DNA from: RGIG995 sp045635765 | Lineage (GTDB): Bacteria; Bacillota; Clostridia; Oscillospirales; UBA644 | Assembly: GCA_045635765.1 (NCBI GenBank) | Contig: JAZTWH010000077.1 | Location: 21,493 to 85,492 of the forward strand | Direction: 5' to 3' | DNA: 64,000 bases | In this document: positions 8,447-16,569 of the stretch, piece after piece | Layout of the letters: each line of letters opens with the position of its first letter | How positions within the stretch are numbered: position 1 is the stretch's first letter | Program-made: the position numbers and the translations under genes | Notes under the pieces: model-generated | Told to the model about the DNA's origin: nothing | Database searches by the model: none | The model's input: only the letters and a program-made list of their open reading frames with translations

Positions 8447-8464
8447 TACCAAAAGGGGAAAATG

Positions 8465-9340
8465 TTACGAAATGTTCATTTTTTCCCGGGACGAAAGGGT
8501 CAAAACCATAATTTCCGGACGGATAAAGCGAATGGGGAGAATGGAAAAACCCAATCCTTGGGACACCGCAAGGGTGTGTTTTCCTTTATAATATAGTCCC
8601 CGAGAATATTTCGGGAAGAAAAACTGTCGGCCAAAGCGTTTAAAAACGGGGGTTCCGTTTCCCGGCGAAAATACCGGACCCAGGAACGGGAGGCGGAGGA
8701 TTCCGCCGTGGACGTGCCCGGAGAGCAACAGGTCGGGAAGGGGATCGAGGCGGTCAAACTGCAAGGGATCGTGACAGACGGCAACGGAGGGGAGCTGCGG
8801 ATCCAGAGCCGGGAAAGTGCCTCGGACCATTTCCCGCCAGGACTGTCCGTACAACAACAGCAATTTTCCGTTTCGCTCCAAGGGAAGCACCCTATCGTTC
8901 AGGATCACGGCTCCGGCCTGAGAGATCCGGGCCAGGTGCCGGGCGTACTCCTCCTCCGAAAGGGTTCCTCTCCCCTTGCGAATGTCATGATTTCCCTCCG
9001 TGTAGGTGGTGAGAACCGCGGAAGAAAGGGCGGAAAACAAGGCGTAGACCGGCTCGGGAGAATGGGGTGGCTCGTGGAGATCTCCGGCCGTCACCACAAG
9101 GTCCGGAGAGGTGGCCAGTACCGCCTTGGCCAGGATTTGATTTTCTTTTCCGAATCGGCGATCGTGAAGATCGGAGATCAGGGCAATGCGAAACCCTTCA
9201 AATTCCTTCGGAAGATGAGAAATAAAAACCCGATGATCGGCAACCCGGAGGTACCGTCCCCGGAACAAAACGAAGAGCAAACCAAAAAGAACCGTTGCGA
9301 TAAGAATTCCGCCGACCCAAGGCCAAAACACCCTCAACAC
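8465..9340 (-). CDS. Membrane-anchored metallophosphoesterase, YkuE-like
   Basis: 291 residues. An N-terminal membrane helix (about 5-26) is followed by a calcineurin-type domain with the metal motifs in order: ISDLHDRRFG, TAGDLHEPP, EGNHDIRK and LSGHVHGG. The C-terminal FFPKYSRGLYYKG and SQGLGFSILPIRF stretches are typical of the YkuE/YaeI branch, whose members are seen as phosphoesterases acting at the membrane. All metal ligands are present. The substrate is not known from sequence. Confidence 0.85.
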   Translation of the reverse strand: MLRVFWPWVGGILIATVLFGLLFVLFRGRYLRVADHRVFISHLPKEFEGFRIALISDLHDRRFGKENQILAKAVLATSPDLVVTAGDLHEPPHSPEPVYALFSALSSAVLTTYTEGNHDIRKGRGTLSEEEYARHLARISQAGAVILNDRVLPLERNGKLLLLYGQSWREMVRGTFPALDPQLPSVAVCHDPLQFDRLDPLPDLLLSGHVHGGILRLPFLGPVFSPGNGTPVFKRFGRQFFFPKYSRGLYYKGKHTLAVSQGLGFSILPIRFIRPEIMVLTLSSREKMNIS

Positions 9341-9387
9341 ATCCCTTCGATAATTCGGGAAAACGCGACTGTTTTCCTATTAAAAAT

Positions 9388-9416
9388 ATTATATCATTAA
9401 AACATTTTTGTGTCAA
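9388..9416 (-). promoter_or_regulatory. Metallophosphoesterase promoter
   Basis: Minus strand: TTGACA (9411-9416), 17-base spacer, TATAAT (9388-9393); faces away from the next promoter. Confidence 0.8.
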
Positions 9417-9440
9417 GCCCTAAAAAATTTAAAAAATCCC

Positions 9441-9469
9441 TTTACTTTTTTGATTTTTTCGTGTATAAT
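9441..9469 (+). promoter_or_regulatory. Promoter of the M50-scp-ytfJ operon
   Basis: TTTACT (9441-9446), 17-base spacer, TATAAT (9464-9469); the only clear promoter ahead of the six-gene run that starts at 9523. Confidence 0.75.
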
Positions 9470-9522
9470 GGTTATATATGTATATCATTGGCATGGTTTA
9501 CCATCCGAGGAGGCCTTGATTC

Positions 9523-10191
9523 ATGTTGATCGATTTTTTGACCGAACGGTACTCTTTTTCCCAATCGGGTATCGCGGTCTCGATAATTCTATATACCGTT
9601 GCCGGGATGGTGGCCCTGCTCTTTCATCGGTTGGGACAGGCCCGAGCCCATAAGGGAGAAAATTCTAAGACTGCTCTGTTCCGAAAAAATGTATTCGGGA
9701 ATCTGCCCTCCTCCCTTTGGTCGGTGGTATTTTTTCTGATTACGGGGTGTCTGAGAGATTCCGTCCGAGGAGTTGCCTCTGAGGATAAAAAGTTAAACCG
9801 CCGGATTTTTTGGAACGGCGTGGGCGTAACCTTCTTCAGTGCCGTCGGATTCTTTTTCCTATACACGGTGGTAGAATTATTGGCGGACCTTACGGGAGGA
9901 TCAGCCTGGTCTGTGGTTTTACTGGGGGCCAAGGCCCTTACGGGAGCCAATCTGTCGTTGCTGTTCTTTTCCCTTCTTCCCCTGCCCGGCTCGGAGGCGG
10001 AGGTTCTGTTGAGAAGGAAGCCCTTGAGTCCGAAGGGAGAAGCGTTCCGAAAGGACGGAACCTGGCCCTACTTTGTATTTTGTGCCACGGGAATCCTTCT
10101 TTCCTGCATCACCATTCCCGTTTACGACGGAGGCGTCCACTCTTTAATCGGGATTTTAAGTCTGTTTCCCATTCTTCTGATCGGAGGATGA
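9523..10191 (+). CDS. Polytopic membrane protein, possible inactive M50 relative
   Basis: 222 residues with five or six membrane segments; no family recognised outright. Read beside the next gene it has the same layout: a segment near residue 140 (GANLSLLFFSLLPLPGSE) lines up with the neighbour's ASFAVFNLIPFPPLDGSK, the third motif of site-2 proteases. No HExxH is present, and the LDG of that motif is replaced by PGS. It may thus be a catalytically dead paralogue that partners the active protease. The ATG at 9523 follows GAGGAGG and it opens the operon, six bases before the M50 gene. The relationship is my inference from one motif and matched topology. Confidence 0.5.
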   Translation: MLIDFLTERYSFSQSGIAVSIILYTVAGMVALLFHRLGQARAHKGENSKTALFRKNVFGNLPSSLWSVVFFLITGCLRDSVRGVASEDKKLNRRIFWNGVGVTFFSAVGFFFLYTVVELLADLTGGSAWSVVLLGAKALTGANLSLLFFSLLPLPGSEAEVLLRRKPLSPKGEAFRKDGTWPYFVFCATGILLSCITIPVYDGGVHSLIGILSLFPILLIGG

Positions 10192-10197
10192 TCCAAA

Positions 10198-10893
10198 ATG
10201 TTGCTTGATTTAATCTTAGAGATGTTTACCGGAGATACGCCGCTCTATATGCTCCTGCTGCAGATTCTATTCTCGGTCGCGGCGTTGCTCCTGGTCTTCC
10301 CCGTTCACGAATGTGCCCACGGGCTGATGGCATTGGCCCTTGGGGATGAGACGGCAAAGCATCAAGGCCGCTTAACATTAAACCCCATTGCCCACATTGA
10401 CCTTCGGGGATTTCTTTTTCTGCTGATCCTTGGATTTGGCTGGGCAAAGCCGGTACAGATCGACTCCCGTTATTTTAAAAACCGTCGACTGGGGACGATC
10501 CTGACCGCCGCCGCAGGGCCCCTTTCCAATATTCTGTTTTGCTTCATCACCTACTTGATTTACGCAATTCTTGCGGTTTATGCAACGCAAAACGGAATTG
10601 TTTGGCTTCAAATTCTCTCCCTACTGTTTTTGTATATGGCACTGTACAACGCATCCTTTGCGGTGTTTAATCTGATCCCCTTCCCTCCCTTGGACGGATC
10701 AAAGATCGTGGGAGAATTGCTTCCCTTTAAACTGAGATACCAATTTTACAATTTGGAACGCTATTCGAATATTTTCTTTATTGTTCTGATCATATTGTTG
10801 AACCGCACGGGAATTCTTGAGCTTTTCACCAACGGATTGATGATGCTGTTTACCCCCGTGGTCAGTGCCATTTTGGGAGGAATTTTCGGATGA
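10198..10893 (+). CDS. Site-2 protease family (M50) membrane metallopeptidase
   Basis: 231 residues with about five membrane helices. The zinc site HECAH lies in LVFPVHECAHGLMALALGDE (about residues 35-54). GRLTLNPIAHIDLRG and FGWAKPVQID are the loop signature of this branch, and the third ligand is in NLIPFPPLDGSK. These proteases cut transmembrane segments. In Clostridia this subgroup sits directly before scpA, as here, where its stop overlaps the scpA start in an ATGA. The target is unknown. Confidence 0.9.
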   Translation: MLLDLILEMFTGDTPLYMLLLQILFSVAALLLVFPVHECAHGLMALALGDETAKHQGRLTLNPIAHIDLRGFLFLLILGFGWAKPVQIDSRYFKNRRLGTILTAAAGPLSNILFCFITYLIYAILAVYATQNGIVWLQILSLLFLYMALYNASFAVFNLIPFPPLDGSKIVGELLPFKLRYQFYNLERYSNIFFIVLIILLNRTGILELFTNGLMMLFTPVVSAILGGIFG

Positions 10894-11630
10894 ACGAGCC
10901 CACCTACCGATTGGAAGGATTCGAAGGGCCTCTGGACGTACTTCTGACCCTCATCGAACGGCACAAGATCGATATATACAACATCGAGATTTCGTTGCTG
11001 TTGGAGCAGTATCTGAAGTGGATGGACGAGGCAAAGGAAAACAATTTGGAAATCACGGCGGATTTCTTGGAGATGGCTTCCCGCTTGGTGTATATTAAAT
11101 CCTGTTCCCTTCTGCCGAAGACCGACGAAGAGGAAGAGGATCCCAAATGGCTGTTGGAGCAAATGCTCATCGAATACGCAAAATATAAGAGGATCGCTCT
11201 GCAGATGCGACCCAAATACCAAGGGGACAAGATCTGGTTCAAGGAGCATCTTCCCACCGATCTGCCCAAGCCGGACTACGAAGCCGGCAAGGAAGCCTCG
11301 GTGTTGCAGGAAACCTATCTGAGACTGATCAAACGGCACCGGGATCGGATTCACCCCCCGAAGGAGTCCTTCGACAAGATCGTCAAGACTCAGTTTATTT
11401 CCGTTGGCACGAAGATCGTTTCGGTCATGCGGGTCTTGGTGAAAAAATCCCGGTCGTCCTTTCAATCTCTGTTCCGGGGTGCAAAATCCCGTTCCGAGAT
11501 CGTGGCAACCTTTTTGGCGTTGCTGGAGTTAATGCGTAGCGGACGGGTGGAAGTACGGGATACGGAAAACCAACACGACCCGGAGATCCGATTGATCCGA
11601 AACAAAAAACAAGCGGAGGAAGCCCCATGA
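10890..11630 (+). CDS. scpA: Segregation and condensation protein A
   Basis: 246 residues, normal for ScpA. The N-terminus (YRLEGFEGPLDVLLTLIERH) and IDIYNIEISLLLEQYL, then AADFLEMASRLVYIKS-like text, are the diagnostic kleisin N-domain; the C-terminus (TFLALLELMRSGRVEVRD) is the winged helix that binds the Smc head. ScpA bridges Smc and ScpB in the bacterial condensin. Its start overlaps the M50 stop and its end overlaps scpB, each by four bases. Confidence 0.95.
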   Translation: MNEPTYRLEGFEGPLDVLLTLIERHKIDIYNIEISLLLEQYLKWMDEAKENNLEITADFLEMASRLVYIKSCSLLPKTDEEEEDPKWLLEQMLIEYAKYKRIALQMRPKYQGDKIWFKEHLPTDLPKPDYEAGKEASVLQETYLRLIKRHRDRIHPPKESFDKIVKTQFISVGTKIVSVMRVLVKKSRSSFQSLFRGAKSRSEIVATFLALLELMRSGRVEVRDTENQHDPEIRLIRNKKQAEEAP

Positions 11631-12337
11631 AAAATATCGTTGCCCTCATCGAGGGGATTTTGTTTGCGGCGGTGGAACCGGTCAGCTCAGAGCAGTTGGC
11701 GTCCTTTTTGGGGATGGAAGAGGAAGAGATCCTGACGGAGCTGACTGCCCTTCAGAACACCTATGAGAAGGATCATCACGGATTCCGTCTGGTGCGGCAC
11801 GACAATGAGTTCCGCTTCTCCACAAAGCCCCAATACGGCGAAGACGTAGCCTTGTTTTTGGCAAAAAAACGTCCTCAGCTGTCCAACGCCGCCCTGGAGG
11901 TTCTCTCCATTGCGGCCTACAATCAGCCCGTAACAAAGCCCTATATTTCTCAGATTCGGGGCGTAGCATCCTCGGAAATCGTCGAAGCCTTGGAGGAAAA
12001 AGGCTTGCTACAGGAGGACGGGCGGCTGGATCTCCCCGGACGGCCCATGTCTTACGTAACCACCGACAAGTTTTTAACCGTATTCGGCTTGGATTCTCTG
12101 GCGGATATGCCGCCCCTCAATCCGGAAGACGAAAATCTTCCCGCCGCCGGCGTGGAAATTCTTTTGACCGACGCGGTGTTGGAGAAGCCCGACCCCGAGA
12201 CGACATTAGAATCCCCGAAATCTAATATATTGGATGCCACCGAGTCCGAGGCGGCATCGAAAAATCCGGTTCCGGAATTTTCGGAGCCCGAACCCGAAGC
12301 GGAAGCGGAACGGGTCCCGTCGGAGGTTGAAGCATGA
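11627..12337 (+). CDS. scpB: Segregation and condensation protein B, with acidic tail
   Basis: 236 residues. Residues 1 to about 165 are two winged helices of ScpB (IEGILFAAVEPVSSEQLASF, then LSIAAYNQPVTKPYISQIRG). The rest is a low-complexity acidic tail rich in Pro, Glu and Ser (EFSEPEPEAEAERVPSEVEA), longer than the core family needs. ScpB dimerises on ScpA in condensin. Overlaps scpA and the next gene by four bases. Confidence 0.95.
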   Translation: MKNIVALIEGILFAAVEPVSSEQLASFLGMEEEEILTELTALQNTYEKDHHGFRLVRHDNEFRFSTKPQYGEDVALFLAKKRPQLSNAALEVLSIAAYNQPVTKPYISQIRGVASSEIVEALEEKGLLQEDGRLDLPGRPMSYVTTDKFLTVFGLDSLADMPPLNPEDENLPAAGVEILLTDAVLEKPDPETTLESPKSNILDATESEAASKNPVPEFSEPEPEAEAERVPSEVEA

Positions 12338-13017
12338 ACCCGTTTTTGTGGGTATTGACCATCGCAGGCGGGATTATCGGAATTATTCTATTGCTGATTC
12401 TTTCCTTGGTTTTTGGGAAAATACGGCTGGTAGTGGACTATCGGAAGAGTGAACTGAAGCTATGGCTGGAATGGCTCTTTCTGAAATACCACCTCTACCC
12501 CGACCCGGAAAAACAGGAATACCGAAAATCCCGAAGAAAGGTCTTTAAGGCCCGAGGTCAAGCAAAAAAGAGGCGAAAGCAATCCGCAACGGTGTCGAAC
12601 CAAGACATTGCCCCAATGCCCCAACAACCGAAACAGAAAACCGGCCTTCGGGCGGCGGCAAAGCGGGAAGTGCGAAAGGCCGTACAATCGGTGCCTTTGA
12701 AGGATTACGCAAAGACCCTGAAAATCATCGTTACCAAGTTTATTGGGAAATTTCACTGCAAAAGTTTGGTCCTCTACGCCTCCCTGGGAGGGAGCGAATC
12801 CAGCGATGTCGCCATGGATTACGGCACGGTAAACGCCCTGCTGTACCCGGTGCTCGGAGCTTTTTCGGCGGCGGGACGGCTACACAAATGCGACGTACAG
12901 ATCACTCCGGATTTTACTTCCGAAGAAACCCACGCAGAAGGAAGGGCTGTCTTTACCTTCCGGCTGTTCCGGGCCTTTGGATGCATCTGGGAATTGTCTG
13001 AAAATTTATATGATTAA
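12334..13017 (+). CDS. DUF2953 domain protein
   Basis: 227 residues. One N-terminal membrane helix (about 5-28), then FGKIRLVVDYRKSELKLWLE and a Lys/Arg-rich middle (about 60-115). The C-terminal half contains LVLYASLGGSESSDVAMDYG, then LYPVLGAF and DVQITPDF, which is the DUF2953 pattern. Genes of this kind lie between scpB and ytfJ in many spore formers; the function is unknown, though a sporulation link is assumed from position. Starts in the ATGA at the end of scpB. Confidence 0.8.
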   Translation: MNPFLWVLTIAGGIIGIILLLILSLVFGKIRLVVDYRKSELKLWLEWLFLKYHLYPDPEKQEYRKSRRKVFKARGQAKKRRKQSATVSNQDIAPMPQQPKQKTGLRAAAKREVRKAVQSVPLKDYAKTLKIIVTKFIGKFHCKSLVLYASLGGSESSDVAMDYGTVNALLYPVLGAFSAAGRLHKCDVQITPDFTSEETHAEGRAVFTFRLFRAFGCIWELSENLYD

Positions 13018-13030
13018 GGTGGTATAAACA

Positions 13031-13462
13031 ATGGAAGAAAACAAAACCCCCAATTCTGCCGCGGCAAAAAAACCCGAACAAACCCGCCGGGTCTCCCCCG
13101 TGGAAACGGTGACCGACAATGCGGTAAAAAATATCCGTTCCATGGTCGATTCCAACACCGTCATCGGCGATGCCATCACCACCCCCGACGGTACCACGAT
13201 TATCCCCGTATCTAAAATTTCCATCGGATTTGTTTCCGGCGGCTCTGATTTTGCGGCCAAAAATAATCCCAAGCTGTGCTTCGGTGGCGGCAGCGGTGCC
13301 GGATTGACGGTGACCCCCGTTTCCTTTTTGGTCATCTCCCCCTCCGGCTCGGTCAACACCCTGCCGGTCAATCAGTCCTCCGTAACGGCGGTGGACAAGA
13401 TCATGGATCTTGCTCCCGGCGTCATCGAAGAAATCCGGGATTTGTTCAAAAAAGAGGACTAA
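13031..13462 (+). CDS. ytfJ: Sporulation protein YtfJ (GerW family)
   Basis: 143 residues. VDSNTVIGDAITTPDGTTII, VSKISIGFVSGGSDF and FGGGSGAGLTVTPVSFLVI are the GerW/YtfJ signatures. The N-terminal 30 residues are unstructured and charged. In Bacillus the homologue is made in the forespore and needed for proper germination. Start ATG 13031, preceded by AAGGTGG. Last gene of the M50-scp operon and one of the clearest signs that this organism sporulates or descends from spore formers. Confidence 0.9.
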   Translation: MEENKTPNSAAAKKPEQTRRVSPVETVTDNAVKNIRSMVDSNTVIGDAITTPDGTTIIPVSKISIGFVSGGSDFAAKNNPKLCFGGGSGAGLTVTPVSFLVISPSGSVNTLPVNQSSVTAVDKIMDLAPGVIEEIRDLFKKED

Positions 13463-13585
13463 AAGCCGGGCCAAATACCCCATAAAAGAGGAAAATAGGC
13501 CGATTTTGTGCAATTCAACCAAATCTGCACAATCTATCATGGTTATTTTCTACAAAGTTTTTGGCAAAAATTTTCGAAAAAATGC

Positions 13586-13614
13586 TTGCCAATGTCACAA
13601 TTATAGTTTATAAT
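13586..13614 (+). promoter_or_regulatory. gap promoter
   Basis: TTGCCA (13586-13591), 17-base spacer, TATAAT (13609-13614). An AGGAGG site follows before the ATG. Confidence 0.8.
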
Positions 13615-13649
13615 ATAATCAATAATAAAATCATTAGGAGGAATTTCCA

Positions 13650-14666
13650 ATGTCCGTAAAAGTTGCCATTAACGGTTTCGGTCGTATCGGCCGTCTGGCT
13701 TTCCGTCAGATGTTCGGTGCAGAAGGTTACGAAATCGTCGCCATCAACGACCTGACCAAACCCAGCATGCTCGCTCATCTTCTGAAGTACGACACCGCTC
13801 AGGGTCGTTACGACGGCCACACCGTTGCTTCCGATGACGAAGCCGGCACCATCACCGTAGACGGTAAAGTCCTGAAGATCTATGCGGAAAAGAACGCCGC
13901 TGATCTTCCCTGGGGCGAACTGGGCGTAGACGTTGTCCTGGAATGCACCGGTTTCTACTGCTCCAAGGAAAAGAGTCAGGCTCACATCGATGCCGGCGCT
14001 AAGAAGGTCGTTATCTCTGCTCCCGCAGGCAAGGATCTTCCCACCATCGTTTACAGCGTGAACGAAAAGACCCTGACCAAGGAAGACAACATCATTTCCG
14101 CTGCTTCCTGCACCACCAACTGCCTGGCTCCCATGGCCAAGGCCCTCAACGATTACGCTCCCATCCAGAGCGGCATCATGACCACCGTTCATGCTTACAC
14201 CGGCGATCAGATGATCCTGGACGGCCCCCACAGAAAGGGCGACCTGCGTCGTGCCCGTGCCGGTGCTCAGAATATCGTTCCCAACTCCACCGGTGCTGCT
14301 AAGGCAATCGGCCTGGTTATTCCCGAACTGGACGGCAAGCTCATCGGCTCCGCTCAGCGCGTTCCCACCTGCACCGGCTCTACCACTCTGTTGGTTGCCG
14401 TTGTTAAGGGCAAGGACATCACCAAGGAAGGCATCAACGCCGCTATGAAGGCTGCTGCTTCCGATTCCTTCGGCTACAACGAAGATCAGATCGTTTCTTC
14501 CGATACCATCGGGATCCGTTACGGCTCTCTCTACGATGCCACCCAGACCATGGTCGCTAAGATCGACGACGATACCTATCAAGTTCAGGTCGTTTCTTGG
14601 TACGACAACGAAAACTCCTACACCAGCCAGATGGTCCGCACCATTAAGTACTTCGCTGAAATCTGA
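13650..14666 (+). CDS. gap: Glyceraldehyde-3-phosphate dehydrogenase, type I
   Basis: 338 residues, full length. NAD-binding GFGRIGRLAFRQMF is at the N-terminus, the catalytic Cys lies in SAASCTTNCLAPMAKAL (about residues 151-167), the catalytic His in TVHAYTGDQ, and RRARAGAQNIVPNSTGAAK and WYDNENSY complete the family pattern. It oxidises glyceraldehyde-3-phosphate to 1,3-bisphosphoglycerate. The codon use (GCT, GTT, CTG, AAG and few rare codons) differs from its neighbours as expected for a very highly expressed gene. Monocistronic; pgk and tpi do not follow. Confidence 0.97.
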   Translation: MSVKVAINGFGRIGRLAFRQMFGAEGYEIVAINDLTKPSMLAHLLKYDTAQGRYDGHTVASDDEAGTITVDGKVLKIYAEKNAADLPWGELGVDVVLECTGFYCSKEKSQAHIDAGAKKVVISAPAGKDLPTIVYSVNEKTLTKEDNIISAASCTTNCLAPMAKALNDYAPIQSGIMTTVHAYTGDQMILDGPHRKGDLRRARAGAQNIVPNSTGAAKAIGLVIPELDGKLIGSAQRVPTCTGSTTLLVAVVKGKDITKEGINAAMKAAASDSFGYNEDQIVSSDTIGIRYGSLYDATQTMVAKIDDDTYQVQVVSWYDNENSYTSQMVRTIKYFAEI

Positions 14667-14689
14667 GTTTTCACCAACGAAAACACTAA

Positions 14690-14717
14690 CCCCCGCCAAA
14701 ACGGCGGGGGTTTTTGC
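14690..14717 (+). terminator. gap terminator
   Basis: ACCCCCGCC (14690-14698) pairs with GGCGGGGGT (14704-14712), followed by TTTTT. Confidence 0.9.
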
Positions 14718-14849
14718 ATACAAAAACAGGGGAACACACCCCCTGAATCGACTTAAATTCCTCCGAAAATCGTTCTTTTCCAGTTCTACCCCCCCTCGGA
14801 CCTTTTTCTTGAATATAAAGCGTTTTAGAAGAAGCTTGTGAGGTTTCTT

Positions 14850-15996
14850 TGGAAGCAGAGGCGCGTTCCCGCATCGGCAAAGGGTCGTCCAAAGCAACGT
14901 CCTTGCCCGAAATTCGATCCCCGCCGACGGGAAGATCTTCTTTTCTGCAGAAAGTGAATTTTTGGTATTTACATTTCGATCGGGTTGTGATATACTGTTC
15001 ATAGAAGCATCACGAAGGAAGGCGTACGATGGGTTTTTCCCATAACGAGACGTCATGTCCTGAGTGATGTTTTCTATTTTTGTAATATCTCTCAAGAGCT
15101 TGTCGCGATTATTGTTTTTTACATTGATCAATCCTTTGTAATATTCGTTCCCTACCTTAAACATAACATCGAAATAATCAAATCCTCCAACCGCATCGAT
15201 GTGGATATGACCATCTTTTTCATCTGGCTCGTTTCGAAATCCAAACCCTGCATCCATAAGGTTGTCAAGCTCGGGGGCAGCCCTCAACTTCGCTTCATAA
15301 ATTTCGCCTGACACATGTTTTGCTGGATGAGTATACTCATCTGCTGTTACGCCGTTTACAAATACCCTATTGTCCAGACCAATTACTTTTCCTTGGAAGC
15401 GACTTTTTATAATTTGGGTAGCCAGTGCAGTCTGTTCCTTAACACTCAATCCATCAAACAATTTTTGATCTGTATCGACCTTTACAAAACGTTGTCCATC
15501 CTCGAATTCATAAAGTGAATATTTTACCCCATCGCTCTCGGCGGTATTTTTTGCGTCTGATTGGTTTCTCGGTAGATATCCTCAAAGACCTTCTTTGCCT
15601 TTTCTAACTGTCGGGCTTCTTTACTTCCCGCCGTGGCAACCTTGCAAAGGTATTTGATCTCGTCAAACACCTTTTGGAATACGTTCCGATGGTTCGTGGA
15701 AAGGTTTCGCACAAAATCTGCGTCGGTAAAAAGGTAATCACCCACCAATTCAGCGGTCAATTCTCCGTGGATATTGGCACTATCTACGTTGGCATACAAT
15801 GTTTCTATGGATTCTCTGCGGCTCTGAAGCTCTCCTTTGCCCTCGGCGTATTGGAACAATGCCGTTTGCTGTTGGGAATACAGCGCCGTTCCTTCCAGAA
15901 CGTGGGTGAGCTGGTGACCGACGACGGAGTTCAAAGCTTTTGCAGAATTGACGTTGACCGTAACGGCACCGTTGGAGATGTAATTGCTGTCAAAAT
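14850..15996 (-). pseudogene. Fragment of a mobile-element large polyvalent protein
   Basis: Two frames of one decayed gene. The upstream part (about 15996 down to 15565) reads HFDSNYISNGAVTVNVN, VVGHQLTHVLEGTALYSQQQ and ELVGDYLFTDADFVRNLS: the zincin-like domain of giant proteins from phages and conjugative elements, with the usual HExTH changed to HQLTH. The frame breaks near 15555-15570 and resumes one base over as NTAESDGVKYSLYEFEDGQ, LFDGLSVKEQTALATQIIKS and NVNTKNSLSAEK, the family's common C-terminal domain. The 5' end is cut at the tRNA terminator. Intact homologues are usually far longer. Only about 380 codons remain, so it is almost surely not functional. The 3' limit is approximate. 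Confidence 0.75.
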
Positions 15997-16005
15997 GTTA
16001 GAGAA

Positions 16006-16048
16006 AAGAACAGAAGACCCGTCCTCTTTGGTCGGGTCTTCTGTTCTT
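16006..16048 (-). terminator. Terminator after tRNA-Ala
   Basis: AAGAACAGAAGACCCG (16006-16021) pairs with its inverted copy at 16033-16048, abutting the CCA end of tRNA-Ala. The stem is strong; the minus-strand tail AGAGAAAAG-complement is only moderately T-rich. Confidence 0.75.
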
Positions 16049-16123
16049 GGTGGAGCGTAGGGGATTCGAACCCCTGACCCCAACACTGCCAGTGTTGTGC
16101 GCTACCAACTGCGCTAACGCCCC
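16048..16123 (-). tRNA. tRNA-Ala (GGC)
   Basis: Minus strand; acceptor GGGGCGT with ACGCTCC, anticodon loop CTGGCAG gives GGC, CCA encoded. Confidence 0.95.
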
Positions 16124-16151
16124 GTATTTTGTTTATGAGAATATAAGCAAT

Positions 16152-16191
16152 CAAAGCAAAAGACTGACTGAAACGGCAGTCTTTTGCTTTG
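16152..16191 (-). terminator. Hairpin between tRNA-Ser and tRNA-Ala
   Basis: CAAAGCAAAAGACTG pairs with CAGTCTTTTGCTTTG. No long T-run follows on the minus strand, so it may be a partial terminator or a processing hairpin. Confidence 0.6.
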
Positions 16192-16280
16192 GCGGAGATG
16201 GAGAGATTTGAACTCTCGCGCCGGTCTCCCGACCTACACCCTTAGCAGGGGCGCCTCTTCACCAACTTGAGTACATCTCC
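16190..16280 (-). tRNA. tRNA-Ser (GCT)
   Basis: Minus strand, class II with a long variable arm (about 18 bases, TCGGGAGACCGG core); acceptor GGAGATG with CATCTCC, anticodon loop CTGCTAA gives GCT, CCA encoded. Confidence 0.95.
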
Positions 16281-16306
16281 GTACTCTCGACTGCTGATAC
16301 CCGTAT

Positions 16307-16335
16307 ATTATACCTGATTTCTGAGGATTTGTCAA
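16307..16335 (-). promoter_or_regulatory. Promoter of tRNA-Ser/tRNA-Ala
   Basis: Minus strand: TTGACA (16330-16335), 17-base spacer, TATAAT (16307-16312), a perfect consensus. The bases from here to 16519 hold no gene. Confidence 0.85.
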
Positions 16336-16519
16336 GGGGTTTCCAAGAAATAATTGTGACGTTTTTGCAAAACATACGACAGAAAAAAACACATGGATTT
16401 GTCCGTGGCCGGCGTCCTGTATTCATTAGACTTAAGGTCGATGGAATCTCCCTCCCCCGCAGTCCGACGGCTCTCCTATTGCTTTTTTGGGGAGGGGGGG
16501 GATATCTGGGAACGGAATA

Positions 16520-16554
16520 AAACGGTCGGAGGCAATTTAGGCATCCGACCGTTT
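16520..16554 (-). terminator. Terminator of the pot operon
   Basis: AAACGGTCGGA pairs with TCCGACCGTTT around a 13-base loop, 16 bases past the potD stop. Confidence 0.7.
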
Positions 16555-16569
16555 GAGGGTTAATTTCTT

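Noticed and set aside
13608..14850. A 617-codon minus-strand frame that seems to extend the polyvalent fragment
   Set aside because: Below about 14850 it lies antisense to gap, which has clear protein homology and codon bias; only the upstream part is real.
14968..15065. A plus-strand TTTACA-17-TATACT promoter, ribosome site and 12-codon frame (ATG near 15029)
   Set aside because: It lies inside the antisense of the polyvalent protein fragment, whose codons explain the sequence; the frame stops at once.
15550..15575. Programmed -1 frameshift at the A-run of the polyvalent fragment
   Set aside because: The A-run is not in slippery-heptamer phase for the upstream frame and the gene is truncated and mutated, so a plain indel is simpler.
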